Source: Papaver somniferum (Eukaryota > Streptophyta > Magnoliopsida > Ranunculales > Papaveraceae). From it: a stretch of DNA of 64,000 nt. Shown here in pieces: positions 44,382-54,160 of this stretch (position 1 is its first letter; every line of letters begins with the position of its first letter). A program made the position numbers and the translations under genes. Below the pieces are notes generated by a model that saw only the letters and a program-made list of their open reading frames with translations, was not told where the DNA came from and made no database searches. Where the stretch lies: positions 177,081,690 through 177,145,689 of the forward strand of contig NC_039362.1 of assembly GCF_003573695.1 (NCBI RefSeq), read 5' to 3'.

Positions 44382-46770
44382 ATGACAAAATCATCAACCA
44401 TCTCATCTACAACCTCTTCTACAGTCTCTGCTATAATTAACTCTACCATGTCTTCAATGCAATCTTCTATGTCTTCTCTTCAGTTCTCTCAACCACATCA
44501 CATGCTCACTGTGAAGCTAGATGACACCAATTACTCCTTATGGCGTGCTCAATTTCTTCCTTTTCTTCAGGGACATGACTTGGATGGTTATGTCACAGGT
44601 ACAACTCCATGCCCTCCAACAACTCTTGCTGATGATCTCCCAAACCCTGCCTATCTTTCCTGGAGAAAACAGGATAAACTCTTAGTTAGTTGGCTGTTTT
44701 CTTCTCTTACCTCGGCTGCTTTTCGTCATGTACATCGATTAACAACGTCTAAAGAAATCTGGTTGTCTCTTGAATCTCTTTATGGCTCTAAATCTGATGC
44801 TCAAGTTCATCATCTTCAATGTGAACTACGAGCATTACGGAAAGGTTCCCAAACTATGCGTCAGTACATAGATCGTGCCCGTGATCTTGTGGACAGCTTA
44901 GCAGCAGCAGATACCATTGTCACAGACAAAGAGTTTCGTCACTGTCTCTTAGCTGGCTTGGACAGTACCTATGATGCTATTGTCACATCATTAACCACCA
45001 CTATGAGTTCGCTGTCTGTTGAAGATTTTATCACTTTTCTCCTGACGTTTGAACTACGTATTGATCAACAGACAAAGCTTTCCAACTCTCAACTAGTTGC
45101 TAATCTCGCTGCCCAGAATCGACAGTCCTCGTTTACTTCTTTTTCATCATCTGGATCATCTTCAGCACCCAACTCTCAGTTATCTTCTTTTCGTCCTACT
45201 GGTAACAACAGAAATCAGAATCAACATGGGCCTGTTTCATCTCAGCCTGTTCGTTTTCAGAATCAACGTGGGCCTGCTTCACCTGACAATCACCGTGGGC
45301 CTGTGAACTCTGATTCTTCTTCTACTCGCTGTCAACTTTGTGGGCGTAAAAATCATGAGGCCCAAGACTGCTGGAACCGATATGACAAGAGTTTTCGACC
45401 ACCTAGGCGTCAACCACCATCCTCTGCACCTCGGGATTATGCTGCTTATGGACCTGGGCTCTCATCATCACCTTCTTGGACGCCTGACAGTGGTGCAACA
45501 GATCACATTACCAATGATTTCTCTCGTCTTCAATTTCCTACTGAGTATACTGGTCCTGATCAAATTCATATGGGTAATGGTTCTTCTATACCAATTTCTA
45601 ATGTTGGTTCCTCTATTTTAGGGACTCCCAACCGTAAGTTGCAGCTTCGTAATGTCCTCTTTGCACCCAAAATCTCTGATAATATCTTATCTGTTTCTCG
45701 TTTCACTACTGATAACAATGTCTTATTTGAATTTCATCCAAATTTTTGTCTTTTGAAGGATCGATGTACCGGGAAGGTTCTTCTTCGCGGCATTAGGAAG
45801 GGTGGTCTCTATCAACTTGATGTTTCATCTCCAATTCCTTAGGCTTACATAGGAGAACGTGCTAGTTTACAAGCCTGGCATGCTAGAATGGGTCATCCAA
45901 TGATGCGCACAGTTCGCAAAGTTATTTCTCAGTTTTCTCTTCTGGTTTCAAATCAAACTATCAGTTTTTGTTCTTTTTGTCATGAGCATAGAAGTCATAA
46001 ATTACCCTTTCAATCTAGTACAAAAGTTTATTTGAATACATTAGATTTAATTCTCTCCGATGTGTGGGGACCTTCTCATATTTTATCTCATGAAGGATAT
46101 AAATATTATGTTATATTCATTGATGCGTATAGTTGTTTTACTTGGATGTTTCCTATGTCTCAAAAATCTGATGTTTTCTCTATATTTTTCTTATTTCAAA
46201 AGCATGTTGAAAATCTTTTTAGTCGAAAGATAAAAATATTTCAATCTGATAATGCTGCTGAATATCACAAACTCACTCCACGTCTCCAAGAACTTGGAAT
46301 TTTTCATCGTTTTTCATGTCCAAACACTTCTGAACAAAATGGTTTGGTTGAACGTCGTCATCGTCATATTCGTGAAACTGGTCTTACTATTCTTAACATG
46401 GCCTCTGTGCCGTCTTCATATTGGTATGACTCCTTTTACACTGCCTGTTATTTGATGAATCGTGTCCCTTCGACTTCTGTTAATAATTCTTCTCCATATG
46501 AAGCTCTTTTTGGTATTCCGCCTGATTACACTTCTCTTCGTGTTTTTGGATGTTTATGTTATCCTCACTTGCGTCCGTATCGGTCTCATAAGATGGATGC
46601 TTTATCTTCTCCCTGTGTTTTTATTGGCCCTCTCATAAGGGTTATAAGTGTCTTCATATTCCTACGGGTCGAATATACACCAGTCGACATGTTGTTTTTG
46701 ATGAGACTACCTTTCCCTTTGCATCCACGTTATCACCTTTGCCGTCGTCGACTCCTTCACAGGTAACTCT
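44382..46770 (+). pseudogene. gag-protease-integrase of element D
   Basis: The start is ATG 44382. It has a UBN2-type gag (MLTVKLDDTNYSLWR, LHHLQ-like VHHLQCELRAL), a Gln/Ser/Pro-rich stretch and a proper CX2CX4HX4C knuckle (CQLCGRKNHEAQDC, about 45331-45372). The protease motif DSGATDH is near 45486. A single TAG at 45840-45842 stops the frame, which is open again at once in the same phase. The integrase follows with its three acidic residues (LSDVWGP, QSDNAAEY, EQNGLVERR). A frameshift near 46630 ends this block. Confidence 0.9.
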
Positions 46771-48885
46771 TCCCTTGTCTGTTATTCACAATATTCCAAC
46801 GTCATCAGTATCTGTCAATCATGAAACGTCTCCAGCTAATCATGAGCCGCCAGCAACCTTTTCTCGTCAACCACCTGTTGTTTCTTCACAACCAACAACA
46901 TCCTTCTCTAATCATCAGCCGTCACCCGCTGTCTCTCATCATCAGCCGACAACTGCTGTCTCTAATCATCAGTCGTCACCTGCTGTTACCTCTCAGCCGA
47001 CAACATCTGTCTCTCATCATCAGCCGCCAGTCTCTGTCTCTAATCATCAGCCGTCATCTGCCGCTATTCTTCCGCCGCTGCCATCACTCTCTGGCGTTTG
47101 TCAGAGACAGTTACCGACAACAACTGATGCTGTAGATTCAGTGTCTCCTGTTCCTGATTCGTCTGAATCTCAGTTGTTGTTGCCGACTTCTTCTGCTGCA
47201 CTAAACTTCGTTCTGACGTCTACTACTGCTGTTACGTCTGTACCTTCAACAGATTCTTCTCTTGTCACACACCCGATGACTACAAGAGCTAGAGATGGTA
47301 TTTTCAAACCAAATTCACGCTATGATCTCATCTGTGATTCAATTCTTGAACCGTCTTGTATTTCTCAAGCTCATAAGGACCCTGAATGGCGTACATCATC
47401 CGACGACGAGGTCAATGCATTACTCCGAAATGGTACTTGGTCCTTAGTCCCATATCGTCCTTCTATGAATGTTATTGGTTGTAAGTGGGTCTTTCGAATC
47501 AAGCGTAATCCAGATGGTACCATTGCACGTCGTAAGTCTCGTCTAGTTGCCAAAGGATACAATCAACAAGAAGGAATTGATTACTCTGAAACGTTTAGTC
47601 CGGTTGTTAAACCATGCACTATACGCATTATTCTTACATTATCTTTGTCCTCCAATTGGCCTATTCATCAACTTGATGTGCATAATGCTTTTCTTCATGG
47701 AGAACTTCAAGAAGAAGTCTACATGAAACAACCTCCAGGTTATGTTGATTCTCGTTTTCCTACACATGTTTGCAAATTACATCGTTCTCTTTATGGACTT
47801 AAACAGGATCCTCGTGCGAGGTATCACAGACTTAGCAATTTTTTGTTGCAAATCGGTTTTGTTACTTCCAAGTGTGATTCATACTTGTTTATTTATACTG
47901 GGACTCATGGTGTGATCTATTTGTTGGTGTATGTGGATGATATCATTGTCACTGGATCTAGTACTACAGGTATTACCTCTTTTCTCACTCGCTTGCAGCA
48001 AGAATTTGCAATTAAAGATCCTGGTCAATTATCCTATTTTCTTGGGATTGAGGCACTTCGTACTTCTTCGGGGCTTTTTCTCTCGCAACAACGTTATGCT
48101 CAAGATCTTCTTATTCGAGTCAAAATGGATGGCGTCAAACCTATTACTACTCCTCTGAGCACTTCTGGTGATGTTTCTTCTGATCGTAGTACTTTATTAA
48201 CGGATGCTACTGAATATCGTAGCATTGTTGGAGCTTTGCAATATTTAACTTTTACTCGTCCGGATCTTCCGTTTGCTGTCAATAAGGTTTGTCAATTTAT
48301 GCATGCTCCTACAGAATTTCACTGGGGATTAGTCAAACGTATTCTTCGTTACCTCAAGCACACAAGTACGTTTGGTATACTCCTTAAGCCATCTCCTTCT
48401 CTACAACTATCTTTCAGTGCATATACTGATTCTGATTGGGCTGGTTCTCTTGATGATCGTCGTTCTACAAGTGGATATTGTGTTTACTTGGGTGGTAACA
48501 TTATTTCTTGGAGTGCTCGTAAACAAAAGACTGTTTCTCGTTCTAGTACTGAAGCTGAATATCGAGGACTTGCTATTGCTACTGCCAAAATTATGTGGAT
48601 TCAGTCACTTATTTCTGAGCTTCGTATATCCACACGCTCTCCTCCCATATTATGGTGTGACAATCTTGGTGCAACTTATCTCACATTTAATCCTATATTT
48701 CATGCTCGGACGAAACATATAAAATTGATTATCACTTTGTTCGTGATCAAGTAGCTTCCAAACTTCTTGATGTCCGTTTTATATCCTCTAAGGATCAAAT
48801 TGCGGACATATTTACAAAACCACTTTCTAATGATCGGTTTTCTCTTTTACGGTACAAGCTTACGGTTCAAGATAACCCGTTACGC
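46739..48885 (+). pseudogene. RT and RNase H of element D
   Basis: A repetitive His/Gln/Pro/Ser linker (about 46900-47070) comes first. Reverse transcriptase then has the usual copia motifs and an intact YVDD box (LVYVDDIIVTG, about 47925-47955). RNase H follows (YTDSDWAGS, SSTEAEYRGLA, WCDNLGATYL). The long frame ends at 48754 because of a frameshift near 48715; the last 40 or so codons of a normal pol ([10 protein letters not shown]) are in another frame up to about 48885. Confidence 0.9.
46905..47070 (+). repeat. In-frame tandem repeat coding for SxHHQP units
   Basis: About five imperfect units of near 30 bp with the core TCTCATCATCAGCCG or TCTAATCATCAGCCG. They give a Ser-Val-Ser-His/Asn-His-Gln-Pro repeat in the linker between integrase and RT. 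Confidence 0.8.
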
Positions 48886-48896
48886 TTGCGGAAGGG

Positions 48897-49147
48897 TGTT
48901 AACATAACGTGACTCCTTGTTATACACGGCAGTCCTGTATATTTGGAAATCCCTGTATATTAGGAAATTGTGTTTATTTAGGAAAGATAGTATCTTAACT
49001 CCCAAGTTAGTTATGCATATATATATGCATTGAGTCTCTGTATATTGTACAAGTTGAAATAATATTAAGAAACGTTTTTTATTCAAGTCTATTATCTTCT
49101 CAACCGTGTTCTCTTCCAACCAACCTAAATAATACATAGTTCTAGCT
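48897..49147 (+). repeat. 3' LTR of element D
   Basis: Its last base is 7 bp before the ATG of the damaged MSWY copy. It has the same direction as that gene, so it could supply a promoter. Confidence 0.92.
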
Positions 49148-49154
49148 AGTAGTT

Positions 49155-49720
49155 ATGTCGTGGTATACAGATCCTCAATTGTTTATATATGGTCAGTATG
49201 GAGAAACTTCTGTGTATGTAGAGTTGAGAAAGAATTTGGTATCACCATTCTTCCAGATGATTTTACTGAGGAAGAATCTTTCAATTTCACTAAACATCTC
49301 AAGGTTTCATAGAAAATTAAAGAGAGCGATTTCGAAAATTTCAGACATACCGTGGCTCCGATGATAGCTGGAGATTTTAAGTTTAAAAACTCTCAAGGTT
49401 TGGTGATCAACTGGGATTACGTCAATAGGACAGGTACATGGTCGCTTGAGGTACCAAGAACGCCATTTTATTACCTACCCGGTCTAAATCTTGAAGAGGT
49501 GAAGACTGCTCAGCATAAAGCTGTTGAGAGAGAACAGCTTTGTTCGCGAGAAAATATTTCGAAACTTGAAGAAAACCTAAAGCTCAAGAAAGAAAACGAA
49601 GCTCTTGATGAAACAGTTGCTGTCCTTGAAGATGACAAAAAGAAGTTGAACAAGGAACTCGATAAGTATCGTGTAACCGTAGCAGAACTCGAGAAAGAAA
49701 TAAAATATCTCAAGGAATAG
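49155..49720 (+). pseudogene. MSWY family copy, frameshifted and without its C-terminal domain
   Basis: It starts MSWYTDPQLFIYG like its paralogues. The frame then shifts near 49225, and a TAG near 49310 lies in the frame that matches the family. From 49352 the family frame is open again (NSQGLVINWD, YYLPGLN) and runs through a coiled coil (ELDKYRVTVAELEKEIKYL) to TAG at 49720. The C-terminal domain of about 110 residues is absent. The sequence after the stop (about 49780-49850) still resembles the 3' flank of the full genes, so an internal loss is likely rather than a cut end. Element D separates it from its promoter. Confidence 0.75.
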
Positions 49721-50342
49721 AAATCAACTAAACCCTGAACACAAAGAAAGATTTTTCCTGCTTACTCTTGTGTTTCCTTTTGTATGTGTTTGCATTTGGT
49801 ATGGTCAGATTTTGTATAAGTCTATTTGGAGTAGTTGTGTGTCATCATTTGATTTTAATTCATCGATTCATGCTGATTTTATGCGTATCAGTGTATTGCT
49901 CAAATTTACTTAAGATTTATTCTTCTTTTTAGTCAATTTTCTTCTCTTGAAACTGGCCCTGTACAAATCTTACCGTTCGAATTTTGGTATGTGAATGTTT
50001 TATAACTTTTATTATGAGACCAAGACTCATCTTCCAGCTAGGCATGCATATTCAGCTTGAATTAAAGACTCTTCTTCTCGCCTCACGGCCTGTAAATGAA
50101 GAATAAGTTCAGATGCAATAGGTGATGAACATACATAGTTGGCCCAGAGTATATATTTTTAACCATGCAGAAGTCTGGTAAAGTGCACAAAGGAAATGAT
50201 AAAGCACAGAGACATTTGAATCAGTTTACAGTAGCTTGGTAACAGATAACCTCCAAACACATGGACCCTAATTAGCACGAACTACATATAAAAAGTGCAC
50301 AAAGTAAGTGATGAAGTTGGCATGATATTGGGAGACATAAGT
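49721..50342. other. Host intergenic region, 3' flank of the damaged copy
   Basis: The first 150 bp resemble the 3' flanks of the full MSWY genes (TTTGCATTTGGTATGGTCAG, AAGTCTATTTGG). After that nothing is recognised. Confidence 0.5.
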
Positions 50343-50640
50343 TAGGGGAGAGTAGGTGGCAGAGCTCTGAACTCTTCTAAAAAGATAAGCAAATAACATC
50401 ATTGGCATGCACCACCTCCATGAACATTGTTAGCTGTAAAGGATCGCCTTTTTAAGTTGCTTTATGCTAATTAATTTTTCCATATCAAAATTATTAGTAC
50501 CCATATTTGATTTATTGTTTTCTAGGACATTTTTTTTTTGTAATCAAACTCCAATGCAGACAAATATTATAACTTATTTCGGGGCATTTAGAAGCATATT
50601 CCAACTCATTGGCGTACATGAAAATGATATATCAAATATG
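50343..50640. repeat. Duplicated intergenic block, copy 2
   Basis: The counterpart of 43523-43740, at the same place relative to the family promoter. The next 230 bp (50641-50870) have no recognised feature. Confidence 0.7.
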
Positions 50641-50879
50641 TAGTGGAACTTTATCTATTCATATGAAAGAGTATTGTAGTTCAACGTTTTAAGTTTGGCA
50701 TCCATGAGAAGAAATTGGGTGGATGGTGCATATAAATTTAAAGTATGCGTAGGTGAAGGTAGGTGATGTGATGGACTGTGACTTTGGGGGAGAAACAGCG
50801 AGGAATTGACACTTTGGTGATGTGCTTTAATATTCATCAAACTGACAGTTGGCTTAAGACCTTAATTAAGTTGGATCCC

Positions 50880-51196
50880 GCGTTATTGCAGATTATTAAG
50901 GTAATGGATGAGATGTCATCATCTAAGGCTAAGTAATCCACAGAACTTTTATGACTTTAGATATGTGAAGTTGATCATAAATTTCATGATGTGAACAACA
51001 CTCAATTATGTGAATATTAATTCATTACTTTTTGCTTCTCACCTATGCTACATATACTCCTAGTGTTTTGCTGATATATATGTGTTTGATCTTAATTAGA
51101 AGATAACAAATTTTCACTCATTTCTTTCGCAACCTTGATAGGTTCTTCTAATCTTCGAACTTTCTCTCATCATCTCTCATTTTTTCGCAAGCAACT
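50880..51196 (+). promoter_or_regulatory. Promoter and 5' UTR of MSWY gene 4
   Basis: GGATGAGATGTCATCATC, AGGCTAAGTAATCCA and GATCTTAATTAGAAGATAACAAA (part) match the other family promoters. A TATA-like CTACATATACTCC is near 51049. Confidence 0.6.
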
Positions 51197-52249
51197 ATGT
51201 CGTGGTATACAAATCCTCAGTTGTTTATATACTCGTCCACTTACGTATATAAAGTTACGAAAAAATTTGGTATCAACCCTATTTCCAAAAGTGATCTTGA
51301 AGATATAAAAGTACTTTCCTTCTCGGAACATCTGTCTATGGACAATAATAAAGAGAGCGATTTCAAAGATTTTAAAGCTTCCTTCCCTAAATCTGGGATG
51401 TTTAAGGCTATAAACTGTGAAGGTTTGGTGATCAACTGGGATAAAACCAAAAAGACAGGTGCCTGGTCCCGTGAGGAACAAGATTCGCCTTTCTGGAGTC
51501 TGCCTGGTATTACTAAACCGAAATCAGAAACAGAACAAGCTCTTGCGGGAAAGGTTTCCGACTTGGAGGCAAAACTTTCCTCTATTCAAAGTGAATTCAA
51601 CAACAACAAGGTCGAGAAAGAAGTTATAGTAGCAGAAAACTCGGTCCTTAAGGACGAGAAAGAAGCTATAATAACAGAAAACTTGATCCTTAAGGTCGAG
51701 AAAGAAGCTACAGATAAAAGAGTTCGGGATTTGGTAGCAGAAAACGCCACCCTTAAGGCTCAGGTGAAAAGAGAGAGGGATGAGAAAAATACTCTTATCA
51801 AAAGTTTGAAAAGAGATGAAAAACTTGTCGACTTACTCGAGAAACAAGTTTCAGATTTAAAATTGGAACTTGTTCAATGTTGTGGTGCTGCTAGAGTTGG
51901 ATCCTTGATTGAGGAACCATGGATCACTGGCCAAACGGTTCTTAGCAACTGGGTCCCTATCGGGGAACTCGATGTTCTAGCGGTGTTGAAAAATACTACT
52001 TTGCCAATCACCAAGGTCACGGGTGGTTCGAAATCCGGAGCCGATAATACGACCAACGTTAAAGCTAGCTGTTTTTCCCGAAGATTAATTCCCATAGTGG
52101 TTGTGGACGTTGCTAATTTGTCTCCGAACAAAGAAAAGGCGAGATTCGATCCCTGCGTTTGGGGTTCGTATGAGGATGCAGGAATCATGTATGCAGCCCG
52201 CAAGCCATTTGCCCCAGAGACGTCGGTTAATGCAGACAAGACACGTTAA
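51197..52249 (+). CDS. MSWY family gene 4, unknown function
   Basis: An intact single-exon frame of 350 codons, starting MSWYTNPQLFIY. It aligns with gene 1 along its whole length: N-terminal domain (LSFSEHL, GLVINWD, SPFWSLPGI), a coiled coil of about 115-230, the VQCCGAA linker, and the C-terminal domain (SNWVPIGELD, ITKVTGGSK, IVVVDVANLSPN, RFDPCVWGSY, YAARKPF). It is longer than gene 1 mainly because of a 14-residue repeat in the coil. No signal peptide or membrane segment. Copia element F begins 242 bp after the stop. Two intact paralogues that differ at many positions but keep the frame suggest selection to keep the protein; that is inference. Confidence 0.75.
   Translation: MSWYTNPQLFIYSSTYVYKVTKKFGINPISKSDLEDIKVLSFSEHLSMDNNKESDFKDFKASFPKSGMFKAINCEGLVINWDKTKKTGAWSREEQDSPFWSLPGITKPKSETEQALAGKVSDLEAKLSSIQSEFNNNKVEKEVIVAENSVLKDEKEAIITENLILKVEKEATDKRVRDLVAENATLKAQVKRERDEKNTLIKSLKRDEKLVDLLEKQVSDLKLELVQCCGAARVGSLIEEPWITGQTVLSNWVPIGELDVLAVLKNTTLPITKVTGGSKSGADNTTNVKASCFSRRLIPIVVVDVANLSPNKEKARFDPCVWGSYEDAGIMYAARKPFAPETSVNADKTR
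51614..51715 (+). repeat. 42-bp in-frame tandem repeat in MSWY gene 4
   Basis: GAGAAAGAAG starts at 51614, 51656 and 51698. Each 42-bp unit codes for 14 residues of coiled coil (EKEVIVAENSVLKD, EKEAIITENLILKV). Fourteen residues are two heptads, so the coil stays in register. Gene 1 has a single unit. Confidence 0.85.
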
Positions 52250-52490
52250 TATGTACTAAAATTAGCGGGTTCAAGCTACTGTAAATTTAAGGGAATTTAC
52301 AGGTTTATTTAAGGCCTTTTCCTTGCTTGATTATGTTAATTTCCTTTCTTTTCTTTTTTTTTTGCTTTAGTTTGTTTATGTTTTGCAAGTGAGGTTAGGT
52401 CCAAGGCTGTAAAGTCTACTCTATCTGACTTGTATCATCATATCCCCTTCTCTTTTTGTCCCAAATATGAAGACTCAGGTCATTTTATGG

Positions 52491-53036
52491 TGTTAGTTAT
52501 TAAAGACTAATTAATTATTTCTTAAATTTTTCCGTGGTTATTTAGGGAAGGGGTCTCCTAAACCGATTAGAATTCTTGGTGGCCAAGTTTGTAACCTATA
52601 TAAATAGGTAGTTAGGCCTTGTAGAATGTGTACATTGTGTAGAAAACGATTAAGAGATCGGTGACAGATTTCTTGTATAACTTTTAGGTCTAAAGTTAGG
52701 GTTTCGTTGTGAGAGCATATTGGTGAGAACAAGAGACAAGGTTATCGTCTCGGGTAATTGTTGCGGTGTAACCAAAGGTTTGTTGGGATTCACACGACGT
52801 TGTAATCGTTTTTCTTCATAGTGGATTTGAGTTGGTGCGACTCAAAGTGGACGTAGACAATATATACAAGTTGTATGTATTGGTCGAACCACTATAAATC
52901 TTGTGTCTTGTGAGTTGATTTATCTTTCTCGTATTATTATGGTTGCTTGTGCTTGGTTTACTTATTATTCATCATAATATCTCAAGATCCGTTATTCCGC
53001 GGTTGTCAGTGATTATTCCCTAAGAAAATCCTGACA
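52491..53036 (+). repeat. 5' LTR of element F
   Basis: It starts TGTTAGTTATTAAAG and ends AATCCTGACA. A TATA box, TATATAAATA, is at 52597-52606. Confidence 0.92.
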
Positions 53037-53038
53037 AC

Positions 53039-53050
53039 TGGTATCAGAGC
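53039..53050 (+). promoter_or_regulatory. Primer-binding site of element F
   Basis: TGGTATCAGAGC, a perfect initiator-tRNA-Met site, 2 bases after the LTR. Confidence 0.88.
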
Positions 53051-53089
53051 TCGGGTTAGAGATTTAGGGTTTATCATAGTACGATTGAA

Positions 53090-54160
53090 GTGGGAGTTAC
53101 GGGTGATAATAACGAAAGTACGGTAGCTAGTGTTAAAGTTTTTAATGGGAAGAACTTTGCGTTTTGGAAGTCTCAGATGGAAGACTACCTATATGAGAAA
53201 GACCTTGCTGATCCTTTGGGTGGAGTTGCAAAAAAGGGAGCACGCAAAGACGATGAATGGACAACTCTTGATCGCAAGTGTGTAGCCGTGATCCGTAGAT
53301 GTCTAACGGAGGAAGTCTACAATAACGCACAAGAGGAAACTAGTACGAAGGATCTTATGGATAAACTTGAAAATTTGTATCAAAAGTCATCAGCCTCGGG
53401 GAAGATTATGTTGTATGAAAAATTATTTAATCTGAAGATGCAAGAAGACGAAGCGATTTCAGCACATCTTGGGAAGTTTAAATCAATTATTTCTCAGCTT
53501 TCAAAAGTTAGTATTACTTTTGATGATGAAGTTCAAGCTTTACGGTTGTTGTCGTCATTACCAAAGAGTTGGGAGACTGCAAGGACAACCATAAGCAATT
53601 CTGAAGGGAGTGAGAAGTTGAAGCTTGATGATGTGCAGCAAAGGTTAATTGTTGAAGATGAGAGAAGAATAGAACAAGGTTATGTTTCTAGTTCTTCAAG
53701 CTCGGCTTTAAGTATGCATGAAGAAGATAGAGGCAGAAGTTCAAATAGGAACAACAACCAGACTAGATGGAGGTCTAGAGGAAAGTCTAGGGGGAGATCT
53801 CAATCCCGTCCTAGAGGTGTTGTTGAGTGTTGGGCGTGTAAGAAAATAGGACACTACAAGCGCGATTGTCCGGAAAACAAAGGTGCTAATAATGGTGGAA
53901 ACAAAGGTAATCAAGAAGAGGTCAACGTAGTTGCAGCTGCGGAACCGGTGAAGGTCCTTGTTGATAACAAGAAGATGATTACGGAAGGTCTTCTACTATT
54001 CTCTGAGGACAAGCAAGATGAATCTTGGACTATAGATTCGGGAGCTTCTTTCCATGCAACGGGTGATAAGAGTATTATGATCTCTTATAAAGAAGGATTT
54101 ATGGACAAGTATTCATGGGTGACGGTGAAGCATGCGACATCATCGGTTTGGGTGATGTGA
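53090..54160 (+). pseudogene. gag-protease of element F
   Basis: A frame of 356 codons. Its first codon is GTG (GVTGDNNES), with a TAG upstream and no ATG between; the ATG was probably lost. It has a copia gag (FWKSQMEDYLY, LYQKSSASGKIMLYEKL, LRLLSSLPKSW), an Arg/Ser-rich part and a proper zinc knuckle (CWACKKIGHYKRDC, about 53829-53870). The protease motif DSGASFH is near 54036. A frameshift near 54110 ends it; the polyprotein goes on in the frame from 54115. Confidence 0.88.

Larger units (their letters stand above)
44099..49147 (+). mobile_element. Ty1/copia element D, inserted in a 5' UTR
   Basis: LTRs are 44099-44348 (250 bp) and 48897-49147 (251 bp), about 8 differences by eye. The target duplication AGTAG (44094-44098, 49148-49152) is perfect. 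The order is PBS, gag, protease, integrase, RT, RNase H. A polypurine tract (GCGGAAGGG) precedes the 3' LTR. The LTRs end in CT, not CA. The short LTRs and the gag type suggest the Retrofit/Ale group, with low certainty. Pol has one stop and at least two frameshifts. Confidence 0.95.
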
